From Trichobilharzia szidati (Eukaryota > Platyhelminthes > Trematoda > Strigeidida > Schistosomatidae): a stretch of 64,000 nt of DNA. Position numbers and translations under genes: made by a program. Of the stretch, positions 21,601 through 36,600 are shown piece by piece. The notes below the pieces were generated by a model that ran no database searches, was not told where the DNA came from, and saw nothing but the letters and a program-made list of their open reading frames with translations. Position 1 is the stretch's first letter. Each line of letters begins with the position of its first letter. The stretch lies in contig OX235279.1 in NCBI GenBank assembly GCA_944472155.2, positions 162,338,199-162,402,198 on the forward strand. Reading direction: 5' to 3'.

Positions 21601-24600
21601 AGGTTAGAAAAGATAGATTCCGAAAATTAAACAGCCTGACTTATCTTGAAGCGGCAGTCCATCGCCAGCGATGAGCATCACCTTAAAAATGGGACATATG
21701 TTTGTATGTATGTGTGTGTCTGACGCGTCCCGTGAGGTCAATACAACACAGTTAATGCTCCCTAAAGTCTGAGTTGTCTTCAAGAAAAAGAAGGCTAACT
21801 GTCCACTTATTGTTACCGCAACGTTAAAGTTTAACACTAAGGTCCCAATAAATAATGAAAAAGTATAAAATAAACAAACCAAACTTACTTATCTGATCAA
21901 CCCAATAATCTGGTTCACGTCTACAATTGGCTGTTAACATTTGACGTGCAATATCCTCGAAACTGACAGCACGTGTCTCCAGATTCATCAGAAGCATCGA
22001 CTTCAACTGGTGTTTAGCTCGGGATAATTCTGTCGGATTGATGGAAGCTACTGCAGTGTGACGTAATTCATCCAGCAGAGTGTAGACTAAACGATCCAAA
22101 TAGGGGGGACATGAACTCCCAGTGATTGTAAATAGACCTGAATCACTATAAGCATGATTCTCCGCTTGAGCTGAGTTCACCCAATGATGCCTAATGAGAA
22201 ATGGAAGGGGAAGAAAAATAAACAAAGATAACGAACTGACATATCAGTTAGAGGGCTGGTGAAAACCGCCAGCAGGGAGTGATGGACAGTTGTCTCGGCC
22301 TAGTTTGTGACTCTTCAGCAACATCCAACCAGAACCCCACTATTGCTTATTATTATTTCTTTAGATTCCGAGTGGGCTTCAACCCAGGCAAATATCTATT
22401 TTGTCCTGTTCTTTGCAATATCTCTTTACCTGGCTACACGATTTCTCTTCCATGTCACCCTCAGACAAATGACCAACTTGTCGTTTCCCATTAGGTTTCC
22501 ACTCCAACGGTCACTTTAGCGTTTGTCTGATCTATCTCCATTTTCTTCGGAATATTTGTTGAACAACAAGGCCTTGGTTACTTCGTTCTCAGAGTTTCTT
22601 ATCGTTTATTCCGAGTGACACTGGTTATGACATCCTTATCAATGCTATCGCTTTTTGTTTAAACGATTCTGCGTAGATTAGATAAGTGAAGGAAGTGACC
22701 TCTTTCAAATTTATTCTGCCGATAGTGATTGGTACTTGTGGTTGGTTGACTGGTTGTTTGATAGTCTTTATTGTGTAACTCCTAGTTGGTACGACATGAG
22801 GCACATATGATCTAGAAATAACAAGATCTTTTAGAGTCTTCTTTTGCTTTTCGTCAGTCCAAGGTGATCCGATTGACGACAATCATGAAGATCACATCGA
22901 CGATGATAAAAGGCTACTTTGTTGTTCAAAAATATAATAATCGTCTGGATGATGCTATATAGTAATAATAATCGAAGCGAAGTTATATATCCAAACAACT
23001 ACGGAACGAGTGTTTCATCAAGCTTCTTGTCAGTAGTGTAGCCACATGAGACTCAGCTCAGACATAGAGAAAGACTTGGAAACATTTATTTCCCGATACG
23101 AATTTAAAACAAGCAATAATGGCTAATAAGACAGGATTTAATGAATTCATTAAATTTAGATAGAACTCTTCAGGTGAATACTCTGCATACAGGGATATAT
23201 ATACTATTGGAAATACACTGGGACACAGATGAATCACTTTAAACTATCCTAACTCTGATTTGCTAGCTAGCTAGTTAGCGAACGACTTAAACGTACCGAT
23301 AATGCAATCAAACAAATTGACAACTCACGAAGAAACTGTGTGTGCGAATATTTTTTGAAAAATTAAAAAGATTTCGACTATACTTACTCATTTAAAATAT
23401 TCACATACAACCGAGTATACATTCCCTTGCCAGGACCACCAGCAGAAAATGAACCTCCACCACCAAGGAGTGAATGAAGTAGGCAAGCCGGGACAAATTG
23501 TTCTTCTGTATAACTACAGGATTCGAAACCGATAGCAGCATGTGCAAATTCTGGCATCGGCGCATGATATTGAGAGAGATCACGTTCTACCTGAATATTC
23601 GTTGGTTAGAAATTGAAAGAATTAATGTTGCATATATATAGAAACACATATTTGGTTCATAATGGGCACCATAAAAAACTGTCTCCAAGTTTGTACGTCG
23701 GCTGGGATACTTACTACCTGAAAGCATAAACAAAAGCAGGCTGCGGTTGTCTTAAGGGATTCCCGTCCAAGACTTTCACTTGGAGTGATCCACAAGACGG
23801 TGCTACGTTCCCATGGTTTCCGGTGACAGATTTATACACACCACTATATCCGATCAGACTCTGAAACCGAGGTACACATCATAAGTTTGGAATCTGTCAG
23901 GGTTTTCCAAATCCTCGCAGGTAGCACACACCTGCATGACCCCCACCAGCTACAGAGGGTTACAGAAAACAAGACAAAATGGAGATGTGACTCAGTCTGT
24001 ACCTGCCTAATTTCCACATACCTTAAATCAAGATTACAATTTGACAGTTTGACGGAAAACGATCTCAGAACGTAATTTATTACTGACGGTATCATGCATA
24101 CGTCTAAATTTTACACCTATATTCATTAATTCCCCTATTCACAACCGATTTATTGGTATACTACATGTGAGCTTCAACAATTGTAAGTAGTATATACGTC
24201 CAGTTGAAAAAAATACGATGTAGATGAATGGTCACGTGTACACTTGAGAATACTCGAAAGCAGTTGATAATATATCTGTATAAGGTTTAATCAAAAATGC
24301 AACAATAATTCATCTGAAGTACTGAGATTCAGCTCTATGTCTCAATATACAGATGCGTAAATACTTATTCTTTATTATTACTATTATTCCTTCGGGTTCC
24401 GAGTGGAAGATACGCCTTTAGATGTGTTAATTATCCATTTCACTCTGTTTTCTGCTGTCTTTGTGTAGCTGCCTCTCCGTCTACCCGTAGGCTATCATGT
24501 ATTCAGCCTCACCACAGAATCTTCTCCATGTCACTCTGAGATAGACCTTAATTCGCCGTTTATCAAAGGAGATTCCACATTACGCCCTGCTTGACAGATG

Positions 24601-27600
24601 ATGCTGTTCAGACGCCTCATCAGCTTGTATGCTGAGCAATGAGTTCTTCGTTGAGTTTTTTCCAGAGTTCCTTATTGCTTATTCTTTCTTCTAGCCATCT
24701 AATCTAGAGTATGGAGACAGCAAAGACAGCTGTTGATGGACGTCTGTAGTAGCCTGTTAGAAATAACTCTGGTATAATCAGGCCTACAACATAGAATCTC
24801 ATTTATCTCCAGAGATGTTTGCTACTTTAGATAAATTAATTCTGGTTAAACCTGATTGATTCCAAGTATTTTTAAATGTAAACCATAAAAACCAACTTTG
24901 GAGTATATTTCTCGTATGCATTTATATACTATTTATAACGGTTGCACTTATAAGTAGTTTAATGAATTCTATGCAACAACAAAAAACTAGCGATATATCA
25001 CTTGAAAATATAGCAATGCATGCAAAAGTCAGCAAAATTTTGACACCCACATAGTAAAATCACCTATTTTATCCCGTCCTGAGTCCATTTTATGTAACAT
25101 TGTCAAATTGTAATTTTGATTTAAGGTATACGAAAAATAGACAGGTAGAGACTGAGTTTTTTTTTTTATTTTGATTTTACAGCTTGATTCCACACCGTGT
25201 TTTCAGTACAAGTGTGGAATTTTCAGCATGGATATCGGTTGCCCAAATTCAGGCATACCATAGATATCGGGTGTGCGCCGGCAGGGGATCGAACCCCGGA
25301 CCATGTGCATGGTCGGCGAGAGTCCTAACCACTGTGCCACTGGCTAAAGTCACTGAGAGGGCCTCCATCGTGTTTACATGATGACCAGTTCATTACTACA
25401 ATGACTGGGTGGAATGGCAATCAAGACATTTCAGAGGGATAATATTTGAACACGGGACAGTCGGCTACAAATATTGGCTGACGTCCCAAAATCTACAAAA
25501 GAGTCAGTCATATGCTTTGAGCTTCTACTCCAATGCTCCGCAGGTTACGTCTAGGACGGTGATGATGAAACATTGCTCTAATTTGTCTCAATGTCTGATA
25601 GCTTCAGTTTTGAAGAAACATGACAAATCTGTTGTCTTAACCAACAAAGATCCCAAAATCTTAGCATGTTATATACTAATCTGGCTACGTAAAAATGTGA
25701 ACAACGGGTTTCAATCACCTTTGGGAGTAATATGTAACTTCTACCTTTGATGAGATCGATCCCAAATGAGAGCTAGCTGCAATTCAAAGTGAGCAGTTTC
25801 CAACTTTTGATGGTACACATCAGCATGCTGTTCTGATGGTCACGTTAGCAACTGATTAAACTCTCCTAGCTGATCCTATTCGAGTGCACGATTCACTGAT
25901 GAGTTCCGCTCTAAACGAAAATAACGGTTTCTGCAGTCTGTGTTAGCTGGCTCCACGATCGCACATAAGGTTTCACATTTCCTCAGCCTCACTACACGAT
26001 CTCCTACGAGTCAACTTCGGACTCATACGCTTAGCTGGGCACTCAGTTTCGAATTGAGTTTCAGTCCGTGTGTTGAGCACATAATGGCAATCAACGGTCT
26101 CCTCACTGAGTGTATATTTCATCTATACATCTTCACTTTCTTCTGAATATTTACTGAGCAATATCGCACTGATCAAGGCACCCTATTTGAACTCATGCAA
26201 GCAGGCAACAGTCTGAGGATAGTTGCCATGTCAAGTGGTGACAACCAATGGTTTCTCTCAGGGATACCCAATGTCCCCATTCCTGTTTAATTTCACCATA
26301 GATGTACTAATGGATTGAGTGACTTCAGCGACTCAGGAAATAATTTCGTTGACTTAGAACAAGCGAATGATATAGTCTTCCTAGGTGAGGGCGATGATAA
26401 AATGCAGTCTTCTGAACACTTTGAGAAGCAGAAATCTTCGAATGTTTGGCAAGCGATTTGCTCCTATTAAATGTAAAACGATGCTACAGGACTAGGCTAC
26501 ATCGACTCTTAGTTTAAAGATAAATAGAAGTGAAGTGAGAAATTGTGTTGACCATCATTGCACTTATTTGGTAAGTTGCATTAGCCCCAGCGGGATGATC
26601 GCTGACGACATCGCAGCACGTATACAGAAAGCTCGTTTGGCATTTTCCAACTTACTCTATCTCCGACGTAGACGTGATATCCGGTTGGCGACCAAAGGAC
26701 GCGTGTACTACACAGCAGTAGTTCGCTGCGTCCTGCTATAAGGCTGTGAGACACGGCTAATGAAAACAGAAGACATGAAAAGACTGGTTAGGTGTCTTTG
26801 ATTATAGGTATCTGCATCCAATCTCCCTTGTTAGGTGGTACAGTAGGATTAGCAATATTGAGGCTAGGCATCGTTCAGAGGGAAAATCAATCGACGAGGT
26901 TGTGAAGCAGATGCACCGATTAAAATGGCTAGGATATATGTTACGCATACCTAGCCATCACCTTCCTCGACTAAAAATGTTAGCCGCTGGTATAGGGTCA
27001 GGTTCAATGAGCTAGCCAGTGGTGCGTGGCCAAACCGAAACATGGCTTCATCAGCCAATGAAATCCATAACAGTTAAAGCCGGCTATCCAGCCACGTAGG
27101 GAGGTGTAGACTGCCTGCCTACTTGGTCGGGGTCCTCAGAATGCTAAGAACCCATGACGGCTGAAGACAACTAATGGCGATATGGCTCAAAAACCTCGTT
27201 CTCCATCGCTCAGATGCACTCACTCTTTGCAATTTTTCACATCCAATAAAACTCTATTCTTCTTCCATATTACTATTCTGCACCACATGAGAGACTAGAC
27301 GCACGCGAAATTAGTCACTTCCAAGTGTCCCATCAAAGTATCCGTTACAGTCCTACAGGAAGTCAACTACGAGTCCGAATAGCTCAATCTTAGTGTGTCT
27401 TCGATTTTAACACTGTGTGACTCTGGTTCGAATCTCCAAAGGGGTTTGAGTTACTCCAAGACGGGTGCAGCTACACCTCACTGACTGATTGTTGTGAATG
27501 GCAAAAACCCGAAACCCAGACAGGTTTTCCTGCAGATTTCCTCTAACACAGATACAAATAAAACGAGTGAAAATTCCAGAGGAACAATGGAAACGATAAT

Positions 27601-30600
27601 AAACCATAACAGAAATGTCATTATCTCACCTTCTGATAACCTCCGGTATACTGTGAAACTGAATTATCTGGTGGTGGGAGATTCTCTGCCGCCTTCTCAT
27701 GCGACACGTTGGGTACAGTTGGAATGAAATACTTTTCAACTGATTTGACCAAAGCATCGTGTTCAATCCCGACACCGGCAATCACCATACGTTCTGGTCT
27801 GCAAAATGGAGGTTAGAATAATAATAATAATCACTTCATTCTAAACAATAATCGTTACACAGAATGAATTTTTCAGCATTGTACATACTGAAAAACTAAC
27901 GCAACAGTTAGAGAACTGTCGCAAATCACCAGGGACAGCTGTCTCATCGGGCTAGTTTGGGACTCCAGTTCAGTAGTACTCACACCACTAGGTTTGGAAC
28001 GCGGAACCTTCAGGTTACAAGACCAAGCTCGTTGACAAACATCAGGTCACCTTCACCAAAATCTAATGGCCAGTGCGTGAATTATAACTTCTGTCAATTC
28101 GCGATGCAATAACAGTAAGTTCTGTAATTCAACGACTGGTAGGCGCTCTAGGTTATCGGCGCCTTCGGATTCCATGATCACCAGCTATTCTTTAAGTTGG
28201 CCGAGTCTAATGGTTATGACTTTTCACTAGAACACTCCCCACAATTTCGACCATTTGTAGTGCGCCACTAACGAGCATTGAATTAATCTCCATGAGTTGC
28301 TTTGTTGTTTCATCAAGCATTCATATTAGTCATAAAATCACTGAAAACTATCAGGAAGCACTGGACAGCTAATACATCTTAGCTTTCGTAACAACTATGT
28401 CTCTGGTGAAGTTGTTCACATACTTACTCACGAGTAAAAGTAGTAGTGTAAACACGGAAATAATACAAATAACAATAATAAGGAATTCAAAGATTCTATC
28501 GTACTATTATTATTATTACTGTTCCCTTCCTTTCAATTCCATCCAAGTTGGGAACAAGGGCTTCAACCGGTGCACATCTCCATTTTGTCCTATTCTCCGC
28601 CAAAGTCTTTAGCTGGCCTCATGATTACTCATAGTCTCTCATCTCCTCGCACCACATCTTCCATGGGGCCATCGGACCAACACCCAACCAGCCGTTTCCC
28701 ATTCGGATTCCACTCTGGCGATAGCCTAGAGCGAGATGTAACCTGACGGTTGCTCAGCGTGTGTTCAACCTATCCCTATCTTCTTTGATATCTGCGTTGG
28801 CTGGGTGATAGGTTCTTGGTTCGTTTGTTCTCAGAGTTTTATGTTGTTTAAGCTTTCTGGCTGACCATCTGAAATCAGCCTGAAGCTAGTGAAGTTTCTG
28901 ACCCATTCAGAAGAAGTGACTGACTTAACATGGATTTTCAAAATCCCAATTTTGTTGTTTATACTGTGCATCAAGTGGATTTCCAAACTGACTTCAGGGT
29001 GATAAAATTCTGTCTTACATTTCCAATTGTCGTTGTAACACTCTCATTCGTGCCACCTGCAGTTGGTTCTACCTAGATAAACGAATGAAGTGAACTCTTT
29101 TAACTTTCTCCCATCGATACTGACTAGTGCTTGTTGTTCTTGTTGGTCCGTCGGGTATCTTCATCACTCCCATCTTCTCTATGGTTACTTGAATTCCTGA
29201 CTTCGCTGGCTGTTACTTCGACCAGTTTGACAGTTTTCGCATATGAGTGTTCGAGTTTGTGTGACATTGGACATAAATCTTCCAAGTAGTTCAAATTTTC
29301 TATTGCTCTCGTCGGTCAAATGTATTCCTGTCCTACTTCTCTCTACACGCAGCCCGCTGCGTAATCCAGCCTACCACACTTATGAATATCAACCTGGGTG
29401 ACAGAAGTCAGCCTTGTCTTACACTCCTGTCTTCACTTCAAAGGTAGGCTTCACTGAGTTTCCCGTTGTGCATCACTTGACATATGACATTCTCATATAG
29501 CCACCTGTGGCTGAGTGAGGTTGATTAAGATTTAGGCACTGCACTCTAAGGACTTTTTCAAAGTCAACGGAGTTGACGTAGACATTTCACTGAAATCTTA
29601 TGCTCTCTCTGTTCGACCACGATGCGCTAAGTTCCAATTTGATTTCCACACATGACTTGCTTTATCTGAATCCAGTTAGGTTGTTCCGGACTAGCGAAGT
29701 TTTGCAACCAGAGCATCTTTTATTCTCCCCAGAATGACGCGACTTAATATTCTGCTTGGAGTGGACAAGAGCATGAAATGCCTCCATAGTACTGCTACAA
29801 CATAAGAGAGGAAAATTAGACGCCCTGACGCTGAAACTAGGGTGGCATTTAGACCAACCAAGTGACCAACCCAATCAAAGGTGAGCTTTGTCGACTTGAG
29901 GACCCGTTACACCCAAATTAAGAAAAATTACATACAAATTTACCAAATACCATGTAATGACTGCAAGGTCAATGACATTGTAGATCAAACTAGAAGTCGA
30001 TTAGGATCAGTTAGACCATCAGAACATAGGAATTCAGCTAGAGGTATTAGAATGATTGACCCTGCTACTGAGTTAAGTAAATGAGGAAAAGAAGGGCTCG
30101 GCCATTGAAATGCATTCAATTGCATGTAGTCGTACAATATGGGGTGAGTGGGATAGGGTAAAACTAGTGAAAGGTAGTATAGTTAGGTGGACAGAGAGGG
30201 AAAGATTAATTTTCGCTTTATAGATAACTTTAAAGGAAGAGGATGCAAAGATATGGCAACCAGTATAGGCCCAACACACTTCTATCTCTCCATAACTATG
30301 CAGGCTAGTGAGTGTTCTTCCAAATCCTCTTGAACAAAACCTTTGTTGAACGACCAACATATGCCTAGCTCCAAAAGAAGCAGGTGAACTGGTAAACATA
30401 CACACATAGAGTTGGTCGACTAGAAAACACTAATCTATCAGTGATACTGCAGTGAATGTCATTTTCGGCAGCGATTGTGAGAATGCTTCTTTGGCAAAGT
30501 TAAACTGTAATGATGCATGGAATGAGAACGCACGACCAACCTTGAGGCGACCAGTCAGAAGCGGTCTTTACATAAAAGCTATGACTATTTATTTACATGA

Positions 30601-33600
30601 GTAATATAGAGAATAATGGTAAAACACACTAAACAGGATATTTTTGCCCAACTTGACTCAAAAATATCTCCCCATTATTATTATGATTATCAGTTAAACC
30701 ACCTACAGTACATGTATTCATCAAGATAAGTTTTCTTTTCGTGACCCATTTATCCCACATTATCCTGTTTTTCAGTCTTCTCCAAAAGCCCTTGATTGAA
30801 TTACTATGGTTCCCAGTAAGGGGATCAACAACTATTCACCAGAAAAATGCAGATAGTAAAAATAAGACACCCTGACCCAACTCCCAACCCCACACCTAAC
30901 CCTAACCCAGATGCTGACCTTAATCCCAACACCAACCCAATCGTAACCCTAACGAGCTATCAACACATCCAAACAGTATTTAAAAATGAGATCAGGATGG
31001 AGTTTTCACCTCAATTTGTTCATTGTAGCGTAATATAATAATAATAGGTCTCGTTATCGAGTGAATAATGTGCGTTTAAAGTTACTGGTGAGTTCACACC
31101 CCTCTCAAATTCTTTAGTAGATGCCGGTGACAACCAAGCTACCTTTGAATTCAAGGTTTGCGGGTAGCACTATCTCCTGAATACAGACATTAGCTCACAT
31201 CCCATAGGTTTTAACGGTACACATATTTTCTTCTATGAAAGGCTGTTGATATCTATTTTCGATCAGGTCATTTCTTACAAGATTTAACGCCTCTTCATCC
31301 ACAGTACCCCGACTACATACGTGCCGAATGCGAGTAACAAGTGGTAGAGTGAGGATGTCCTTACATCAACATTACGAAAAGTTTCAGAGGAAGGAAAAGT
31401 ACCTCCTACAGACTGGAAGATATGTTTCTCATTCCTTCCCGTTCTCGTTTTTAAGCTTCAACTATGAAGTTTCGGTAGCAGCAGTGTTCATATTTTACGT
31501 GGCGAAGTTTATAGCCTCAAGCACAATCTTCCTACTTTACGGCGTTCACTGACGGTTTAGAGAGATTTAGGCGTGTGTCGGTCAGGATTAAAAACCCGGA
31601 TAACACACGTAGTTGGTGAGCATTCTACTGCGGAACCATCATTGCAAACTGGAATAGAAGCTACCTTATCAAACCTACAATTAAAGCGTGAATTAAGTCT
31701 TTGCAAAAGCTGTCAGAGAATCACGTTTCTGTCTACGCCAAAAAAATATTAAGTTGCGTTATCTTGGGGAGACTAAAAAAACTTCTCTGTATGCAAAACT
31801 TCACCAACCGAGAACAAGTTGGGTGGATTAAAAAAAAGTATATCACATGTGTGGATCAAGTGACAATTCTACGCATCGCCATCGAACAGAGAGCGCATAG
31901 AATGGCAGTTGAATCTCTGCCTTCGACAACGCAGACCGCGAAATAATTTCAAAACTACTTCAACACTAAAGAGTGATTCAGCTGGCTATATGACAAGGTC
32001 ACATGTCAAGTGATGCGCAACGGAAAACTCAGCGAGACAAGGCTGACTACTATCAATGATAATGAAATTACTAATTGTGGTGGGCTGGATTACGCAGAAG
32101 ACCGTGGGTGGAGAGCGAGAAGACACGAATACGTTCGACCAGCGAGAAAACTCTAGAAAATTAGGACTTCTCAGAAGATTTATGTCCAATGTCAAGCAAA
32201 CTCAAACACTTACAAACGAAAACTGTCAAACTGGTCGAAGTAACAGCTAGCAAAGACAGAACTTCAAGTAACCATAAAGAAGATAGGAAGGATGAAGACA
32301 CTCGACTGACCAACCACAACAACAAGCACTAATCACTATCGACGGGAGGAATTTAAAATAGGTCACTTCCTTCATCTTTCTGGATAGGCGACATCGTTTC
32401 AACTACAGGCCGAATGGATGAGGATATCAAAAGCAGAATCGGAAAGGCAAGACACACCTTCATCACTCTGGAAATCTGATGCACTCCGCAGTATACACAA
32501 CAAACTTCGGATTTCCAACATCCATGTTAAGTCAGTCAGTTCTTACATTTCGGTGAGAAGTTTGACGTGTGAGTTACGAAAACATTTCCAACAGGCCACT
32601 GCAAATGTTTATCAGCAGCTGACTTCGCCGGCTCCATACTGAAGATTAGATGGCCAGCCAGAAAGAACTAGCAACAGGAAACTTTGGGAATGAACCAATC
32701 ACGAACCTATTGCTCAATATATATTCGGAAGTAAATGCAAACGGATCAGACACATACTGATGAACCGTTCGGTGACATCACGCGCCAGCGAGGCTATCTC
32801 GCTCAAATCGGACCCAAGTGGCAAACGACAAGTTGGATGTGGCTCCAAGGGTGATATGGAGGAGACAGTGTGAGGAGGATAATTATATCGTCAGATAAAG
32901 AGGACTTCAGAAAGCAGGACATATGGAGATGTGCCCCGCTTGAAGGCCCTATGTTCTACTCGGAAACCAAGGAAATAATAATAATAATAATGGTAATAAT
33001 AATGCAATAACTTACTTATAATGTGTTGCAACGAATCTGATAATATCATCACGCGTAATTCTACCCAAATTCTGTTGAGGACAATATCTTGGTAGACCAA
33101 GTGTATTATTTTTATACGCTGTTGTATGCAACAGTTCATTTAGCATAGGTTCTACTGGTGGTGATCTCTCCATAGCTTCTAATTCAAATGATATACTTCT
33201 AGCTGCCATATCGACTTCACTGTCAGTAATCTTGGCTCGTAAAACTGTATCTGATAATACATGGATAAGTCTATCCATACTTGTATTGAATCCAGACACA
33301 GCATATATGATGAAATCTCTGAAAAATATATAGATAAAATAAAAAGCAACATATACTAATTGATTTAAGTCTTATAGAACACAATTTAAGCAAGCAAATA
33401 CAAAGAATCTCAATAATTTGTATTACGCTATACACAATTAGTGATAATGACAATATAATATTAGTAATAATCACCTTAGGACAAGTAGCAACTGTGAAAA
33501 AAGTATTACCTAAAGTATTCACAAATTTCGGTAGGACTCCTCAACTGAATACTCCTCTACAAACATTGTTATTTATAAAATTTGGTTTCACTGTTAAATA

Positions 33601-36600
33601 CATACAAACACATCAAGATTGTGGCAACAACAAAAAGTATCACTTTGAACAAATACACGATCTGTAAATGGCGAGTGATAATCTGTCATTAGAGTGAATA
33701 ATATTCATAAAAGTACCACATATTAACATAAACTGGTGTTGTTGTGGTAGAATTCATAAAGTTATATAGATATAGATTTAATAACAATATTGAAATACCA
33801 GGAAACTTTGTCAAAAACACAAATAAATCAATCCAGTCATATAGGACTCAATAACCATCCACCAAATTACTTCAGATTAAATCCTTAGACATCGTCGAAG
33901 CGACCGTACAAGGAACCGACATGTCAGAAGAGGCCGAGCACTTCGATTCAATCAATCAGCAGGAAGGTCTGTATTGAATTAAATAATAACTGATAGCTGT
34001 TGTACAAGAGGTGGTTCACGTGGCCCAAATGGTCTCTGTTGGATAACGCTTTGGCGTTTGCAACTATGGATAATAGGCTCGAGTTCCACTGGGAACATTA
34101 TCACTCACTGGAATGTAGGTACATCCAGATGACGAGTAGTCCCAAACAGGACAAAATGCTGCTAGTCACATCCACCAAATTGCTAAATAACAAGATTTTA
34201 ACATTTCTGATAAGGTAGCTTGAACACTCCTCACCAAGATTAATAATCAACTGTAATTTCGATCTGCACATGTGCTAAGAATGATAACAGTATATCAGAT
34301 AAAACAATAATAGTGGAAAAAGCATCGTAAAGAGTGGGGTGAATGGAAGGCAAATTGTAAAGGTAAAATAAAAGTATGATACCAAGATGGAGTTAAGCTG
34401 ACTACTACTATCCCCTTTTGCATGCATACACCCGGTTTCTTTAATCTGATTGATTGCAGAAGCTTCAGCAAAACCAATAACTTGTTTTTACTACCTTGTT
34501 TGTAAATATATAACTACCATAAAGCTTTTATTCAACGTCACCGTATGATCACAGGCCAAAAAAAGTGTGATGGAGAGCTCCTTGGGATGCCACCATCATG
34601 AGCACTAGGTTACCATTCGCCGTTTACAGATGGTATATTTGTTCAAAGTGACACTTATTTCTCGCTGCCAAAATCTTCATGTGTTTGTATGTACTGGGCC
34701 TTGAAACAAAACTGTAAAAATAATAATGTTTGTAGAGGAGTATTCGGCTGAAGAGTTCTTCTACCAAAATCATTAATACATTAGATACTGCTTTTTTCTC
34801 ACGGTAGCTGCTTATTTTAAATTTACTCAGGGAGATGAAATGTTTTCAACAATCGCTTTATTCCAAACAGCATTAATAATTACACAGAATGGAATTTTCA
34901 GTGTTTTCAGACACAGGGCAACAATTTAGCTTCTTTTAAAAAATACATAACACTTCACATAGGACGAAAAGTTAGAGAAAAGAAATACAAACGAACTATA
35001 ATGAAGAGTGATATACGGGATAGGACTTTATAAATCTATGAGATTACAAAGAGTGAAAGGATCTGCAACAACCAATGAGAACGGTTTGGAGTCATATCAT
35101 AACAACAGTCTCCAAACGTTAGATCTTAGCATCCTGAGGACCCCTGAGTCGCCATGAAGTTTACACCTCCCCAAGTGGCTGGCTCGAACCAACATTCAAA
35201 GAGTTCATGGATGGCTGTCACATTTTAGCTTGGCCACCCCGAACTCTTTTCTAACTTAATCTTGTGTCAGTTAACCTTGCTCGACGATGAAGGCGTTGGC
35301 TCGGCGTTTGCAACACAGATGTTCTGCTCTAGACATCTCAATTAATGCACAGCTTCACAATCTCATCGATTAACCTACTCTCCTTTTTACCTCGCTATTA
35401 CTCATTATACTACTTAAAACATGGGAGATAGAACGCGAACCCTTACGGGTAAAGATAGCTAGCCAGCTTCTTTATGTCTTTCAATTTCAAAGACCGTGTC
35501 TCACTCAGTCATACAGAATGACAGACAGAAATGCTGCGAAGTAAACGCGTCTTTAGATCGATAGGGGGATATCACCAACAGTCTCAGGTCATTAGTTCTC
35601 AGTGTCTCGAGGATCTCAGTTAGTCTACAAACTGTTAAACACTTCATGATTTGGTGCCATCGTTGAATCTGATCACCCCCTCCTTACCCAAACTCTTTCC
35701 CAACCTAGTCCTATACTTAGATTCTACCTTTTGACTGCAATAAATCTTTGTCAAACGTCAAGAGATAGTTATTACTTCTCACCAGAATTAAAAGGGGAAT
35801 ATGTTCTATCACTGTTACAAAGTTAGAGTATGCAGGAAGCTCATTTAAGGCACCTGAAGTACTCAGTCCTTAAAATGAAGTTGTGTACATGAGTTATACG
35901 ATACATAGGTGGAACACCGCTCCCATCAGTTAATGTGCACATGGATCTCTGTGTATCATAAGTCCTGGCCTTAAAACTACAACATACTGTGGCGCGGTGG
36001 TAGCTCAAAGTTTTAAATCCTCAGGAACAATACGTGGGACCTTCACAAGGATCAACTCTCGTGAAGGAAAAACTGCCACACTACAATTAGAAAGTCAATT
36101 ATCGTCTAAAAAGGAGACTCATATATTCTAAAGAGAGCTGGAAGTAAAGCCACACGTATGATTTCTGGTATGACAAATTTGTCATGTAAGACAGTTTGAA
36201 TCCCTTCTGTCTATCAAATCGCAGGCACAGAGAAGAGATCTGATTGCAAAGTTCAAAATTCTACGAAATGAGTATGGGCTATGATCTAACTTGTGTTCTC
36301 ATTCCTAACAGATAGTAAAAATACCTCAGACGACATAACAAGATAGTTAAAAAGCCAAGGAGAAACTAGGAGTACTAGTTCTTCTAACAAGCTATATACT
36401 CTCGGAACAGACTCCCAAAGCAAGTGGTACCTGAGACCTTAATAAGCACAAATACTCATCTTTAAAAATGATTAACACAGACTTTAAGTCTTCCATCTCC
36501 ACTCGATAAACCTGAATCTGAAATCTGCTGTAATCAGTATAATAAAAGAAAATTCACACTTTCAACACGAATGTCAACTCAATTAGTGCTTCTCTAGGGT

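Noticed and set aside
25894..25925. CTGATGAGTTCCGCTCTAAAC followed by GAAA looks like a hammerhead core with a 3 bp stem II.
   Set aside because: No pairing partners for stems I and III were found around it, no tRNA-like boxes precede it, and it directly abuts an RTE-like LINE relic. Most likely chance.
30073..30405. 110-codon reverse frame.
   Set aside because: The plus strand over the first part aligns to the Penelope-like relic, so the reverse frame is probably a shadow.
30847..31038. 63-codon frame with PNPTPNPNPD repeats.
   Set aside because: It is a translation of the C-rich telomere-like simple repeat, not a plausible gene.
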